Notes under the pieces: model-generated
Seen by the model: the letters and a program-made list of their open reading frames with translations, nothing else
What the model was told of the DNA's origin: nothing
The model's database searches: none
Origin: Candidatus Omnitrophota bacterium
GTDB lineage: Bacteria > Hinthialibacterota > Hinthialibacteria > OLB16
DNA: 58,852 bases
Direction of reading: 5' to 3'
Assembly: GCA_020632575.1 (NCBI GenBank)
Contig: JACKFH010000024.1
Coordinates: 1-58,852 of the forward strand
Shown here: positions 37,342 through 46,267 of the stretch, one piece after another
Position numbering within the stretch: position 1 is the stretch's first letter
How the letters are laid out: each line of letters starts with the position of its first letter
Made by a program: the position numbers and the translations under genes

Positions 37342-38094
37342 ATGACTGAACCAAACAAGGAACCCCAATCAGGCTATCGTGGATTGGCCACTTACTACGC
37401 CGATCTCTTCCCAGTGAGTCAGCCTCTCGCCGATTTCCTTCTTTCCTTTGTAGAATCCTGTCGCGAAAGCGGTCACCCTTGGTTGGATGTTGGTTGCGGG
37501 ACCGGGGCGCTCGTTCATTGGCTTCTCGATCAGGGTGTGAATGCTTTCGGAGTCGATCCCGATCGAGATTTTATCGAAGAGGCGAAAAGGCAATCCAACG
37601 AGAGAGCCGGAGCCTTCGCGATTGGAGGGATGGAGAGTTTTGGTCCCTTCGAGCAAGGAGAATTTGGAGTCATCACCTGTCTCGGAAACGTTCTGCCCCA
37701 TGCCGAGGATCTCGCTGATGTCGACCGCTTCATCGAAAAGGTTTCACGATCGCTGCTCCCCGATGGAAACCTCATCATTCAAACTGTCAACTACAATCGT
37801 GTCCTGAAGAATGAAGATTTCACCTTCCCCGTCTTGGAACGAACCGCTGCCGATGGTGAGACGCTCGGATTTCACCGGAAATATTCGTGGCGCGGCGACC
37901 GCCTCCTTTTCGAAACCCGATTAGAGGTTGGGCATCAGAACTTCAAGAATCAAAGTCTGTTGCTGCCATTGAAGGTTGAGGCTCTCGATTCTTTGGTGAG
38001 AAACCATTTCGCGGGGACGGAAAAGTGGGGTGATTTCGAGAAACACCTCTGGACTTCAGATTCTCCCGCAACCATCTTTTTATGTCGAAAGTGA
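37342..38094 (+). CDS. Class I SAM-dependent methyltransferase
   Basis: A 250-residue soluble methyltransferase. SAM-binding motif I is WLDVGCGTGALVHWLLDQG (residues about 48-66), then motif II FGVDPDRDFIEEAKRQ and motif III EFGVITCLGNVLPHAED. Motif IV is LLPDGNLIIQTVNYN. Substrate cannot be inferred; the family includes small-molecule and sugar methyltransferases. It is transcribed away from the lyase-sulfatase gene and its stop is one base from that of pssA on the other strand. Confidence 0.88.
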   Translation: MTEPNKEPQSGYRGLATYYADLFPVSQPLADFLLSFVESCRESGHPWLDVGCGTGALVHWLLDQGVNAFGVDPDRDFIEEAKRQSNERAGAFAIGGMESFGPFEQGEFGVITCLGNVLPHAEDLADVDRFIEKVSRSLLPDGNLIIQTVNYNRVLKNEDFTFPVLERTAADGETLGFHRKYSWRGDRLLFETRLEVGHQNFKNQSLLLPLKVEALDSLVRNHFAGTEKWGDFEKHLWTSDSPATIFLCRK

Positions 38095-38095
38095 A

Positions 38096-38860
38096 TCAGG
38101 GGGAGGTTTTTTTCGATTCTCCGAAGCGCGCGAAAAGACTGTGCACTCTCTCAGGCATCATGAAACGAAGGAATCCGAAAGCAACATATCCCGAGAGCAG
38201 TAGAAATAGGGTCGCGGGTGGCTCCATTACAATCAACGCGATTCCCAGCACCACGCCGAAAAAGGTCAAGGGAGTCATGAACGAATCTTTTTGTTTCAAA
38301 CTCGGGTAAGGGATATGGGAGACCATCAATCCTCCAAGGCCGATGCTGATCAGGAGAAGTACAATCGGGTGCAGAGGGATTTCATAAACTTGAGAACTCA
38401 ACAGCAACATTGCGATCAGCGCCGCCGGGGTGGGGGAGGGAAGTCCCTCGAAGGAGTTCTTCTCGTCCTGATACACCTGAAGATTGAATCGCGCCAAACG
38501 CAGCGCCACACAAACCACCAGGACCAGCATGATCGCCCACCCGATGGGGGTGATGGGCCCGGTTTGTCCCTGGTAAATGAGCAGGTACACGTTGACCATA
38601 AAAGCGGGGGCCACACCAAAAGAGACCAAGTCCGCCATCGAATCGTAGTGCACCCCAAAATCCGAACAGCTCCGGGTCAACACCGCGATTTTCCCATCGA
38701 GACCATCCAGGAGAATTGCCAGCATGATCATCCAGCATGCCTTCTTGAAATCCTCCAATTCGCCGTTGTGAAGCGCAGAGAGAGAATACATGATGGCGAA
38801 AATTCCGGAGACAATGTTCCCGGTGGTGAATATGTTCGGAAGCAGTGCGACTTTCCTCAA
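38096..38860 (-). CDS. pssA: CDP-diacylglycerol--serine O-phosphatidyltransferase
   Basis: A 254-residue membrane enzyme making phosphatidylserine from CDP-diacylglycerol and serine, the first step to phosphatidylethanolamine. It opens with LLPNIFTTGNIVSGIFAI as PssA does, and the CDP-alcohol phosphotransferase motif is LDGLDGKIAV followed by GVHYDSMAD. All four Asp are present, but the Arg of the usual DGxxAR is Val here. About eight helices are visible. The start is a TTG with AAAGGA eleven bases upstream; no in-frame ATG fits. No neighbouring phosphatidylserine decarboxylase is seen. Confidence 0.9.
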   Translation of the reverse strand: MRKVALLPNIFTTGNIVSGIFAIMYSLSALHNGELEDFKKACWMIMLAILLDGLDGKIAVLTRSCSDFGVHYDSMADLVSFGVAPAFMVNVYLLIYQGQTGPITPIGWAIMLVLVVCVALRLARFNLQVYQDEKNSFEGLPSPTPAALIAMLLLSSQVYEIPLHPIVLLLISIGLGGLMVSHIPYPSLKQKDSFMTPLTFFGVVLGIALIVMEPPATLFLLLSGYVAFGFLRFMMPERVHSLFARFGESKKTSP

Positions 38861-39035
38861 AGCGATTCCAATCCTTTCCCGATACCCATTATTAGCTTGC
38901 CCGCCCCTCTTCGAATGTCAAGGTAGGTGAAGAAACCACCCCATGAATTTAAGATGGACTCGGAAGCGATTCCTTGCCATCATCTTCTCTCCGATCTCTT
39001 GGCAAACCTTCCGCCCTCGGAAAGGAAACGACAAA

Positions 39036-40748
39036 ATGCGTGTCACCCTGTGGATAATCAGCCTGATGGCCCTATCAATGATGCTTCAATCCTCCAGCAT
39101 GGCACTGGAGCCCATCCCGGATCGCACCGTCGTCCTCACCTTCGATGATAACGTTCGGTCACACCTGAACTTCGTGGCTCCCCTCCTCAAAGAAAAGGGG
39201 TTTGGGGCGACCTTCTTTGTCACTCACAAATGGATGGATGACCCTGAAAACTTCTTGAACTGGGAGGAAATCGCCAAGCTGGACCAAATGGGGTTCGAGA
39301 TCGGAAACCACTCCTGGACCCACCCCGGATTCAACACACCCAGAAACGTCGCCCACCTGGAAAGCGAACTCTCCCTGGTGGACCGCGAACTGAGTCGGGT
39401 CAAGATCGAAAAACCGATCACCTTCGCCTGGACCGGCAACGCTTTTTCCCCCGAGGCTCGGAAGGTCCTTCAAGACCATGGAATTCTTTTCGCTCGGCGG
39501 GGCATGCAGCCTGAAGTTCCCTACGGGGAACTTAATCTGGGGCCGCTGTACGATCCGACGAAGCACGACCCCCTACTCATTCCCTCCGCCGGAGACGCCT
39601 ATCCCAATCTGACCTTGGATCATTTCGTCAGCGTGGTCGAACGCGCCAAGGATGGGAAGATCGCGGTCTGTCAATTCCATGGTGTTCCCGATCCGGTTCA
39701 CCCCTGGGTCAGCACCGATCCCGATCTTTTTCGAGATTGTATGCAATACCTCGCCGATAACCGCTTTAATGTCATCGCAATGGGCGATTTGAAGAAGTAT
39801 GTCGACCCGATGAACCCTCCCGAGGATCCCCTTATCCAGGAACGGTATCGCGATGTCCCCGCGACCGACCTCCCGCTGCCTCCCGAACAGATCGGAACTC
39901 GAGCCCGATTGCGAAACTGGACCGAGAACATGCTCCAGTGGCATGGGTACTCGAATGCCGAGGCCGCGGGAGTCGCTGGCCTTAGCGAACCCCAATTCAA
40001 GAGAGAGGTCGACAACCTTGCCTGGTCTCTCGAGGAGAACTCGTTGAAGAAAGAGGGCAAGATCCTCGCTCTCCCCTACCCGGGAGGAAGACATCCTCGG
40101 ATCGGTTTCCTGGATGGAGCGATCTCCCCGATGCGAGGGACCAAGGTGAGCTTATTCCCTCCCTGGGATGATGGCGGTTATGTCGTTCTCGATTTGCCGG
40201 AGGCCATCTTCAGCAACCTCGGTCTGACTTTTCTCGCGCACACTCATATTCCCACCATCTGGGACGAATCCGGAACCTGGATCGAGAACGTCGATTGGAT
40301 TCAGCACCTGGATGGGTCTCTGGAATTTGAGTGGGAGCTTCCGAACAAAATTCGTTTCGGCTCGCGGGTGATCCCCGACGCCACCGGGGCCGAATGCGAG
40401 ATGTGGTTGACCAATGGGACTTCCGAGCCTCTAACCGGATTGAGGACTCAGGTCTGCGCGATGCTCAAAGGCGTTCCGGGTTTCAATGAACAATCGGGCG
40501 ATAAGAAGAGACTCGATTCACCGGTCGCCGCCATCCACTCCGAGGATAACAAGCGGTGGATTCTCAAGGCGTTCGACCACTGCGGCCGAGTATGGGAAAA
40601 CCCCCGCTGTCCCTGCATGCACTCCGACCCGGTCTTCCCCGACACCCAACCCGGAGAGACTGTCCGAGTCCATGGCCGAGTCTGGTTCTATGAGGGAGAC
40701 CAGATCGACCAAGAGATCGAAAAAGCCAAGGCCCGGTTCGGGGGTTAG
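39036..40748 (+). CDS. Exported NodB-type polysaccharide deacetylase with long C-terminal region
   Basis: A 570-residue protein with signal peptide (VTLWIISLMALSMMLQSSSMAL). The frame is open from 38943, but the ATG at 39036 has GGAAA in the right place and gives a proper signal. Residues about 25-260 are the NodB domain: RTVVLTFDDNVRSH carries the catalytic and metal Asp pair, and IGNHSWTHPGFN gives the HxxxH metal ligands. It would remove acetyl or similar N-acyl groups from a glycan. The last 300 residues are of unknown fold, with a Cys-rich spot near CPCMHSDP. A REP-like palindrome follows the stop. Confidence 0.87.
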   Translation: MRVTLWIISLMALSMMLQSSSMALEPIPDRTVVLTFDDNVRSHLNFVAPLLKEKGFGATFFVTHKWMDDPENFLNWEEIAKLDQMGFEIGNHSWTHPGFNTPRNVAHLESELSLVDRELSRVKIEKPITFAWTGNAFSPEARKVLQDHGILFARRGMQPEVPYGELNLGPLYDPTKHDPLLIPSAGDAYPNLTLDHFVSVVERAKDGKIAVCQFHGVPDPVHPWVSTDPDLFRDCMQYLADNRFNVIAMGDLKKYVDPMNPPEDPLIQERYRDVPATDLPLPPEQIGTRARLRNWTENMLQWHGYSNAEAAGVAGLSEPQFKREVDNLAWSLEENSLKKEGKILALPYPGGRHPRIGFLDGAISPMRGTKVSLFPPWDDGGYVVLDLPEAIFSNLGLTFLAHTHIPTIWDESGTWIENVDWIQHLDGSLEFEWELPNKIRFGSRVIPDATGAECEMWLTNGTSEPLTGLRTQVCAMLKGVPGFNEQSGDKKRLDSPVAAIHSEDNKRWILKAFDHCGRVWENPRCPCMHSDPVFPDTQPGETVRVHGRVWFYEGDQIDQEIEKAKARFGG

Positions 40749-40767
40749 TGGACCGTCACACTCTATT

Positions 40768-40851
40768 CTGTGATCCCGCAGTGGGAGCGGCATCTTGCCG
40801 CGAAAGCCGGACCCGCGATTCGGAGTGGGGATGCTCCCTCCCAGGTCACAG
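40768..40851. repeat. REP-like imperfect palindrome between convergent genes
   Basis: CTGTGA (40768) and TCACAG (40846) bound an imperfect inverted repeat. Its left part, GTGGGAGCGGCATCTTGCCGCGA (split: GTGGGA plus stem GCGGCA-TCT-TGCCGC), matches the arm of the palindrome at 54093 in both sequence and stem-loop layout; the right arm is degenerate (GGGATGCTCCCTCCCA). It lies at the meeting point of two convergent genes and overlaps the end of the TPR gene by six bases. It may act as a bidirectional terminator or be a remnant of a mobile REP element. Confidence 0.65.
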
Positions 40852-42009
40852 CGTAAGGCATGACAATCTCCATGAGCTGCTTAAGAATAGATCCACCCGC
40901 GGCGGTCGAAACCATCCCTTGGCTTCCGATTTGGTGTCCGCCAAGTCCGCTTTCCCAATGGCATTCCACAAGCTCTGCATCGATCGCGCCTTAGGCGATA
41001 GAAGAAAGACCTTGATTTTCGGCCACCTCTCTCCGATCCAACTCAGATTCGGGATTCCGAATTCTTTTCCTTCAGCCCCCGCGCTGTCGGAGTTCTCATC
41101 CCAACTCTCCTCCCAGTCTTCATCCCACTCCTCCTCCCAGGAGGTGTCCTCATTGAGATCCAAGGGGTCGAACGCCGGGTTGAGCACCCCTCCGATGACC
41201 AAGAAGACCCCTCCAATAACTTGAAAGAAGAAAGGATTCTTGGCCTCCGACCAGTGTGTTATCACAAACACGAGAGTGGCGGGGGAACAGACGATACAAG
41301 CGATAAACCAGAGTGTGCTCTCCTGGACAGCCAGGATTAGCAGCCAAATTCCAGATACCACGGAGGTTACCAAACCGACGCCGGTGAAGAGACTTCCGAG
41401 AGTCGTGCCAAAAGTCGATCCCTCGGATCCGGATTCGGCCGGGGTTTCCGGAGGCGCCGGATTCGGGGTGTTGGAGGAGGGACTTTCGGGCGCTGGGACG
41501 GTCGGCTGTGAGGCGCTTTCCTCCGAAGACGCCACACGGTTGGCGAGAAAGGGATAGGCCTTGGGGTTCAGGTACATGTCCACCCCAAAAAGAACCACAA
41601 CCAATAGGGCGATAACCGAACCCGATATCCAGATCCATTTCGGATTGATCTTCCTCGTCTTCTTCAGACTCTGGGTTGTTTTTTTCTCGCCCGACGGAGA
41701 TTGAGCCGCCACGGGCGATCTGGGCTCTTTTGGAAAGAAGGACTCCGAGGATTGTTCCGAGGCTTTCAACCTGGCCAGAAGGTTTGATGCCTTTGAGTTC
41801 CCGGGGTCGATCTGGAGGACCATTTCGAGAAACTTCCTGGCCTTTTCCGGTTCCCCCATCTTATAGAAACAACCACCGCACAGATAAAGGACCTCGGGAT
41901 CTTTTGGGTTCTCACGATAGAGAGACTTGAGCTCCTCCAAAGCATCGGCGTACTGTTGCTCAGCAGCCAGTCTCCTTGCTTCCTCGACCCTCATATTTCG
42001 ATCGTCCAC
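40846..42009 (-). CDS. TPR-containing membrane protein
   Basis: A 387-residue protein with one to two TPR units at residues about 5-75 (ARRLAAEQQYADALEELKSLY, YKMGEPEKARKFLEMVLQ). A Ser/Lys-rich stretch precedes a first membrane helix (WIWISGSVIALLVVVLFGV), then a Pro/Ser/Glu-rich linker and three more helices (about residues 205-285). A very acidic Trp-rich run (SWEEEWDEDWEESW) follows. I start it at GTG 42009 because GGAGG lies seven bases upstream; ATG 42039 has no ribosome site and ATG 41994 is an alternative. Function is unknown. The last residues run into the REP-like repeat, so the C-terminus may be non-native. Confidence 0.78.
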   Translation of the reverse strand: MDDRNMRVEEARRLAAEQQYADALEELKSLYRENPKDPEVLYLCGGCFYKMGEPEKARKFLEMVLQIDPGNSKASNLLARLKASEQSSESFFPKEPRSPVAAQSPSGEKKTTQSLKKTRKINPKWIWISGSVIALLVVVLFGVDMYLNPKAYPFLANRVASSEESASQPTVPAPESPSSNTPNPAPPETPAESGSEGSTFGTTLGSLFTGVGLVTSVVSGIWLLILAVQESTLWFIACIVCSPATLVFVITHWSEAKNPFFFQVIGGVFLVIGGVLNPAFDPLDLNEDTSWEEEWDEDWEESWDENSDSAGAEGKEFGIPNLSWIGERWPKIKVFLLSPKARSMQSLWNAIGKADLADTKSEAKGWFRPPRVDLFLSSSWRLSCLTL

Positions 42010-42255
42010 AGGGCAGCCTCCGTTCAGGTTCCATCCCAATCAATAATTCGGAAGAAAAGGAATTTTCGAAGGATTATAGAAGATTCAACCTAAGAAAACG
42101 ACAAAAAAATTCGATTGTTGAAAAAATAATTCAAAAGGAACCGAAAAGCCTCGTTACGACAATCCAAGGGATCTCAGCATCTCCTTGAAGATGTCTTGAA
42201 GTTTTCGTAATCGGGGAATTATCCGAGCGATATGGTTCCCTTTCGAGGAGAATTC
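42010..42255. other. AT-rich intergenic region
   Basis: This 246 bp stretch is clearly richer in A and T than its surroundings and lies between the sialidase-like gene (ending 42256) and the TPR gene (starting 42009). It should hold the TPR promoter. No gene, RNA or clear repeat was found. Confidence 0.5.
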
Positions 42256-43455
42256 TCAGTTGTCTCCCTCCATCACCCATGCCTCATTGAATCGGACATG
42301 CTTTACGGTCTCCAAATTGTAGGAATAGGAGACATGGATCGACCCATCCTTGGCCTGGATGACCGATGGGTAATCGAACCGACCGCCAGGGATGTCTTCG
42401 ATGTGGCGCGTCCATTTGAAAGTCTTCCCCTTGTCATCCGAGATGGAGATGGCAAGACGATCCCTTGGGTCCTCCAACTTGTCATTGTAAACCACCGCGA
42501 GATGGCCGTTATCGAGGAGCATCGCCTCGAGACCCGACCCCGGATGATCTAGCTCGGTGCGAGTCGGCGGAGACCAGGTTATCCCCCCATCGGTCGAATC
42601 GCTCCGTGGGATTTTGGGGTTGTCATCGTCGGACCGAAAGAACGCGGTTAATTTTCCGTCCTCCCATTCGATGATCGAGGGTTGGATGAGACCCATGTAA
42701 GGAACCGGCTTCGAGTATGTCCAAGTTTCACCGTTGTCATTGGTGATGGCCATTACTGGAACTCCAAAATTTTCGTTTGCCAAGGGTAAAACAATGGCTC
42801 CATCGGAACGGACCAGAGCATGCGCCCTCGACATCCACCCCAGACGAATCTTCAGGGGATCCTCGAGTTCCGACTCCACTCGGGAGAGCATCCGTTCGCT
42901 GACCCCTTTCTCCTCCAGGTCCGGTTTCATCTCTTTAAACAGATCGGCGATGCCAGCCGGTTTTGGGACAAGAATCGCCTCCTTCTTCCAGACCGGCGGC
43001 CCTGCTTGGTCGTAATTGTCTGAGATTTTGAACTGCATCAACGCGCTACCCCAGGTGTTTTCCGGGACGCCGAGGAGGGTCGGGTAAAAGAGCCACAACT
43101 TCCCGTCCTTGTCGACCGACATGCAAGGGTTGTTATCCGAACACGCAAACGTGTCGGCCATCACGAAAGGCGCCTCCCAGGAATCGGCTCCCTTGGCGAG
43201 TCGCGAGCCCCCGATACGCACATCGTCGCTCTTGTCCTTCCGGTCGCTGTAATAGGGTTCCGGCATCAACGTTCCGTTTTCGTACCAGCAGGTTCGCAGA
43301 TCCCCATTCGGACACTCCACAATGCAAGAGGCATGGACATGACCGTGATCGATCTTTTCGGGGTCGAAGACAAATTCCGATTCAAAGAACGGTTTCTCAC
43401 ATTGGGCTGAGAGTGTAAGAAAGAGTGAAAAAAACAAGACGATGAATGCGCGCAT
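42256..43455 (-). CDS. Exported sialidase-like BNR-repeat protein
   Basis: A 399-residue exported six-bladed-propeller protein. The start is the ATG at 43455 with GGAGG eight bases upstream; it gives signal peptide FIVLFFSLFLTLSAQ. Three Asp-box motifs (SxDxGxTW) are seen: TNDNGETWTYS, STDGGITWSPP and SDDKGKTFKW. Family members cleave terminal sialic acid or related sugars, but some are only binding or rhamnosidase-like, so specificity is open; the Arg triad was not assigned with certainty. It follows the beta-propeller gene by 50 bp in the same direction. Confidence 0.85.
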   Translation of the reverse strand: MRAFIVLFFSLFLTLSAQCEKPFFESEFVFDPEKIDHGHVHASCIVECPNGDLRTCWYENGTLMPEPYYSDRKDKSDDVRIGGSRLAKGADSWEAPFVMADTFACSDNNPCMSVDKDGKLWLFYPTLLGVPENTWGSALMQFKISDNYDQAGPPVWKKEAILVPKPAGIADLFKEMKPDLEEKGVSERMLSRVESELEDPLKIRLGWMSRAHALVRSDGAIVLPLANENFGVPVMAITNDNGETWTYSKPVPYMGLIQPSIIEWEDGKLTAFFRSDDDNPKIPRSDSTDGGITWSPPTRTELDHPGSGLEAMLLDNGHLAVVYNDKLEDPRDRLAISISDDKGKTFKWTRHIEDIPGGRFDYPSVIQAKDGSIHVSYSYNLETVKHVRFNEAWVMEGDN

Positions 43456-43505
43456 GAGACCAACCTCCATCCAGGAAATAACAATCCAAAGTGACTCAAA
43501 AAGAA

Positions 43506-45440
43506 TCACTGAGTGGGAACTTGGTAACTGTACAGATGCGATCCGCTACCGAAATAGATCTTGCCATCGAGGTAATCGCCGCCAGGTCCGATTGTCACCG
43601 GAGAGTCCGCCAGCATCTTGATTCCATAGTCCTCCAGATCGACTTGTCCAACTCCCTTTCTAAAGAGCATGTACAAATCTCCCCCCGGGCTGGAAACAAA
43701 AACACGGGGTCCCTGTTGAGAGGTGGTGGGTCCGAATTCCTCGGTGAGGTCCTGTTGGTGAATCACCTTCCTCTTGATGGGATCGAACACAAAGAAAGTC
43801 TTCTGGTCCGCGACTCCATAGGCCAACCCATCGGAGCTTACCCAGAGGTCCGTGTATCCTTGAACTCCAGGGAATAACGGTTCATGCCATTCGATTTTCT
43901 TGGTGTCCAGATCCAGGATGTAGAGTTCCGCCTGTTTGGCTTTGACCTCTCCCCCTGTCCCGGCGGAAGTTGTGGAACCTCCCAGAATCTTCCGGTCGGG
44001 AAGCGCCGCCAGACTTTGCGTCGATTGGTCGGGTAGCAATTCGGCATGCTCGACCACTTCCGCCTGTTCTGTTTCGCGGTTCCAGAAAAGCAGTCCGCCA
44101 CCGGTGTATCCATAACCCGGCGTTCCGGCTAGCACCACCGTTTTTCCATCGGGGTAGGGAAGAAGGTCATGGGGGCGGTGGATCACCGGCGTGCACTCCG
44201 TAAGATACCGCGGATTGCAATCCTCCTTCCCTTTGACTGTCGGGGCCCACTCCTTCGAAGGATCCCATTCCAGGAGGAATCCGCCGCCATATCCGCCGAC
44301 AAAGAATCGATCTCCCGCGCGTGCGACTGTGTTCCATTGATGGTAACTTTCACGGTTGACCCATTCGTCGGTTTTTGGATCGTAACTGAAAAATCTCATC
44401 GGAAATGCAGTTCCGCCGCAAAGCGTTCCGTCGGGAGCCACAGCGATCCCCATGATATGGGCCCCCTCGCTGGTATAATCGAAATCCAGCTCCCTCACTT
44501 CTCCGGAAGCGGGATCCTCCACCACCAATTTTCGATCCACCAAATCGCAGGCTTTCAAAATCTTGCCATCGGGGAACTCCCGGTGGAAAAGGGCTTGGCT
44601 GCTCGTGATCACCTTCGGCTGGTCGATAGATTCCGGTTCGTTAATCTTTTTCGATTCGCCCCGATAGAGTTCGTACCAGTCATCTTTGTCACCGCTGCCA
44701 GTGTGGCCGTAGACCTTGCCATTCTTGTCGCGATAGACCGTCGCCATCGCGGTGACTCTTTCCTCCTCGGGGAGAATCGTTTTGGCTTCCTCCGTTTTGG
44801 GATCGAAGGCGATGATCTGACTGGAGGTGTTCCCGACTCCAAAATAGACCCAACCCGTGTCGTCGGTCACCACCGATCTCTGATACTGTCTCCAGTTTTC
44901 GTCGTGCACATGACCGTAATCCTTGAACTCACGGGTCTCGGGATTGAACGAAACCACCCCGCTGCTCGGGTAGGTGACCGACCAAATAACCCCGTTGTCG
45001 TCCTCGGTCATGCTCATCGCCATCTGGGGAGCGGTCGCGTGGTGAAAGGTGAATCCCGGTTTTTCGGGATCGAACTCCACAAAGTGGTTGTTGAAATGGG
45101 TGTAAAATTTGTTCTTGCTGGAAAGGACCGAGGAGTAGGGACAATCCCCTCCCGGATCGAAAGGCATCGGAAACTCTTGGCTCTTTCCAGTCTCGGCGTC
45201 GATCATCAATAGGGCGTAACCCCCGCGATGATCGAATAGCCAGACCAGCGCCACATCACGGCCCTCTCCATCGACCGTGGCTACAGTCCCTCGATGATTG
45301 CTGACCGGGGTGGCGACACCATGATGGAAAAAGCCATTTCCCAAATCTTCGGTTTCGGCGCGCGCCCCCGGCTCGACCACCGCGCAAAGGGCCGCGACTA
45401 CAAGAGCAACCGAATTCAATCTAAATGGAGGGAATGAAAT
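43506..45440 (-). CDS. Exported beta-propeller protein, probable ATT start
   Basis: A 644-residue protein built of repeated WD/SMP-30-like blades (for example VIWSVTYPSSGVVSFNPET, WVYFGVGNTSSQIIAFDPKT, FSYDPKTDEWVN). The xFDPxT repeat suggests two stacked propellers, of the streptogramin-lyase or PQQ-like kind, with no cofactor motif seen. The frame is open far upstream into the pilin gene, but AAGGAG lies six bases before an ATT at 45440. That start yields a complete signal peptide (FRLNSVALVVAALCAVVEPGARA). The only nearby alternative is a TTG at 45419 without ribosome site. It lies ten bases after the pilin stop. Confidence 0.75.
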   Translation of the reverse strand: MSFPPFRLNSVALVVAALCAVVEPGARAETEDLGNGFFHHGVATPVSNHRGTVATVDGEGRDVALVWLFDHRGGYALLMIDAETGKSQEFPMPFDPGGDCPYSSVLSSKNKFYTHFNNHFVEFDPEKPGFTFHHATAPQMAMSMTEDDNGVIWSVTYPSSGVVSFNPETREFKDYGHVHDENWRQYQRSVVTDDTGWVYFGVGNTSSQIIAFDPKTEEAKTILPEEERVTAMATVYRDKNGKVYGHTGSGDKDDWYELYRGESKKINEPESIDQPKVITSSQALFHREFPDGKILKACDLVDRKLVVEDPASGEVRELDFDYTSEGAHIMGIAVAPDGTLCGGTAFPMRFFSYDPKTDEWVNRESYHQWNTVARAGDRFFVGGYGGGFLLEWDPSKEWAPTVKGKEDCNPRYLTECTPVIHRPHDLLPYPDGKTVVLAGTPGYGYTGGGLLFWNRETEQAEVVEHAELLPDQSTQSLAALPDRKILGGSTTSAGTGGEVKAKQAELYILDLDTKKIEWHEPLFPGVQGYTDLWVSSDGLAYGVADQKTFFVFDPIKRKVIHQQDLTEEFGPTTSQQGPRVFVSSPGGDLYMLFRKGVGQVDLEDYGIKMLADSPVTIGPGGDYLDGKIYFGSGSHLYSYQVPTQ

Positions 45441-45450
45441 TGTCCTCTCC

Positions 45451-46155
45451 TTAGTTCGGCGCGTTTTTGGGATAGGTCCCAGAGACCAGCTCCCAGAAGT
45501 CGATGCAGTATCGCCCGCTTCGGTGCTCCCCACCGACTAGTACAATGTCCCCGAGAGATTTGGTCCCATTGGTGGGACTATAATTGACCCAACCCTGCTG
45601 CGACGGACAGGTCAAACTTCGTCCCAGGAATGGCCAATTGCCATTTCCATAAAAGTCATCCGCGCCTCCGCTTCCCCCACCCAGGTTTTCCCCAAAATCG
45701 GGGCCGGAAGAATCGAGCGCGTAGGCATGGACCGTTGGCGGAATGAGCATCGCCCGCAACGGATCCTCCCCTGTCGAAGCCAACTCCCACCCCGTTTCGC
45801 TTCCTTGACTGACTAGACCGCTACTCGGGTCGGTGAATGGATCGATCGGCAGTTCCGTCAGGTACTGCAGAGGACTGGTCAACTGAAACAAACCATGATT
45901 GCTGTAAAGGCCATCCGGTTCATGATCGTCAGGATACATATTGAAATCCAAGTAATACGTGTCCAACGCGATGCCGATTGTGCGCATGTCGCCTTGGCAG
46001 CGCACGACTCTCGCCCGAATCTGGGCCTCGAGGAAATTGGGGAGAGCGATCGCGATCAGGATCAAAATGATCGCGATGACGATTAAGAGTTCAATCAGAG
46101 TGAAACCTTGTTGCTTGGTGCGGTGAAACTGGCGCATATCTTTTTCTTGCTCCAT
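45451..46155 (-). CDS. Type II secretion / type IV pilin-like pseudopilin
   Basis: A 234-residue pseudopilin. The prepilin peptidase site is QQGFTLIELLIVIAIILIL, cut after Gly with N-methylated Phe, followed by the long hydrophobic alpha-1 helix. The region after it (RCQGDMRTIGIALDTYYLDFNMYPDD) is the GspG-like form common in PVC and related bacteria, which often carry many such genes scattered next to exported enzymes. The globular end is Gly- and Ser-rich. It leads a likely operon with the beta-propeller and sialidase-like genes. No secretin or ATPase genes are nearby. Start ATG 46155, or ATG 46137. Confidence 0.9.
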   Translation of the reverse strand: MEQEKDMRQFHRTKQQGFTLIELLIVIAIILILIAIALPNFLEAQIRARVVRCQGDMRTIGIALDTYYLDFNMYPDDHEPDGLYSNHGLFQLTSPLQYLTELPIDPFTDPSSGLVSQGSETGWELASTGEDPLRAMLIPPTVHAYALDSSGPDFGENLGGGSGGADDFYGNGNWPFLGRSLTCPSQQGWVNYSPTNGTKSLGDIVLVGGEHRSGRYCIDFWELVSGTYPKNAPN

Positions 46156-46196
46156 GGTCGGTGGAATGGATGGAATGATGGATTAATTCCGGTGGG

Positions 46197-46202
46197 AGTA
46201 TA
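46197..46202 (-). promoter_or_regulatory. Candidate -10 element of the pilin operon
   Basis: TATACT on the minus strand lies 42 bases before the pilin start. A matching -35 box is not clear, so this is only a hint. The 112 bp gap also holds an imperfect stem (ACCGCC...GGCGGT) just after the protease stop. Confidence 0.25.
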
Positions 46203-46267
46203 GACAACTTTTTTATGAAGTGACACCGCCCCCGATATTTTTTTCTCCCTCCGGCGGCGGTTTGGGA

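Noticed and set aside
38943..39035. N-terminal extension of the deacetylase
   Set aside because: The extension lacks a ribosome site and hides the signal peptide that begins at the ATG at 39036.
42010..42255. Possible small gene or RNA in AT-rich DNA
   Set aside because: No open frame of note with a ribosome site, and no stable conserved-looking structure.
44169..45212. Plus-strand open frame opposite the beta-propeller gene
   Set aside because: Antisense of a repetitive propeller sequence; composition is not protein-like.
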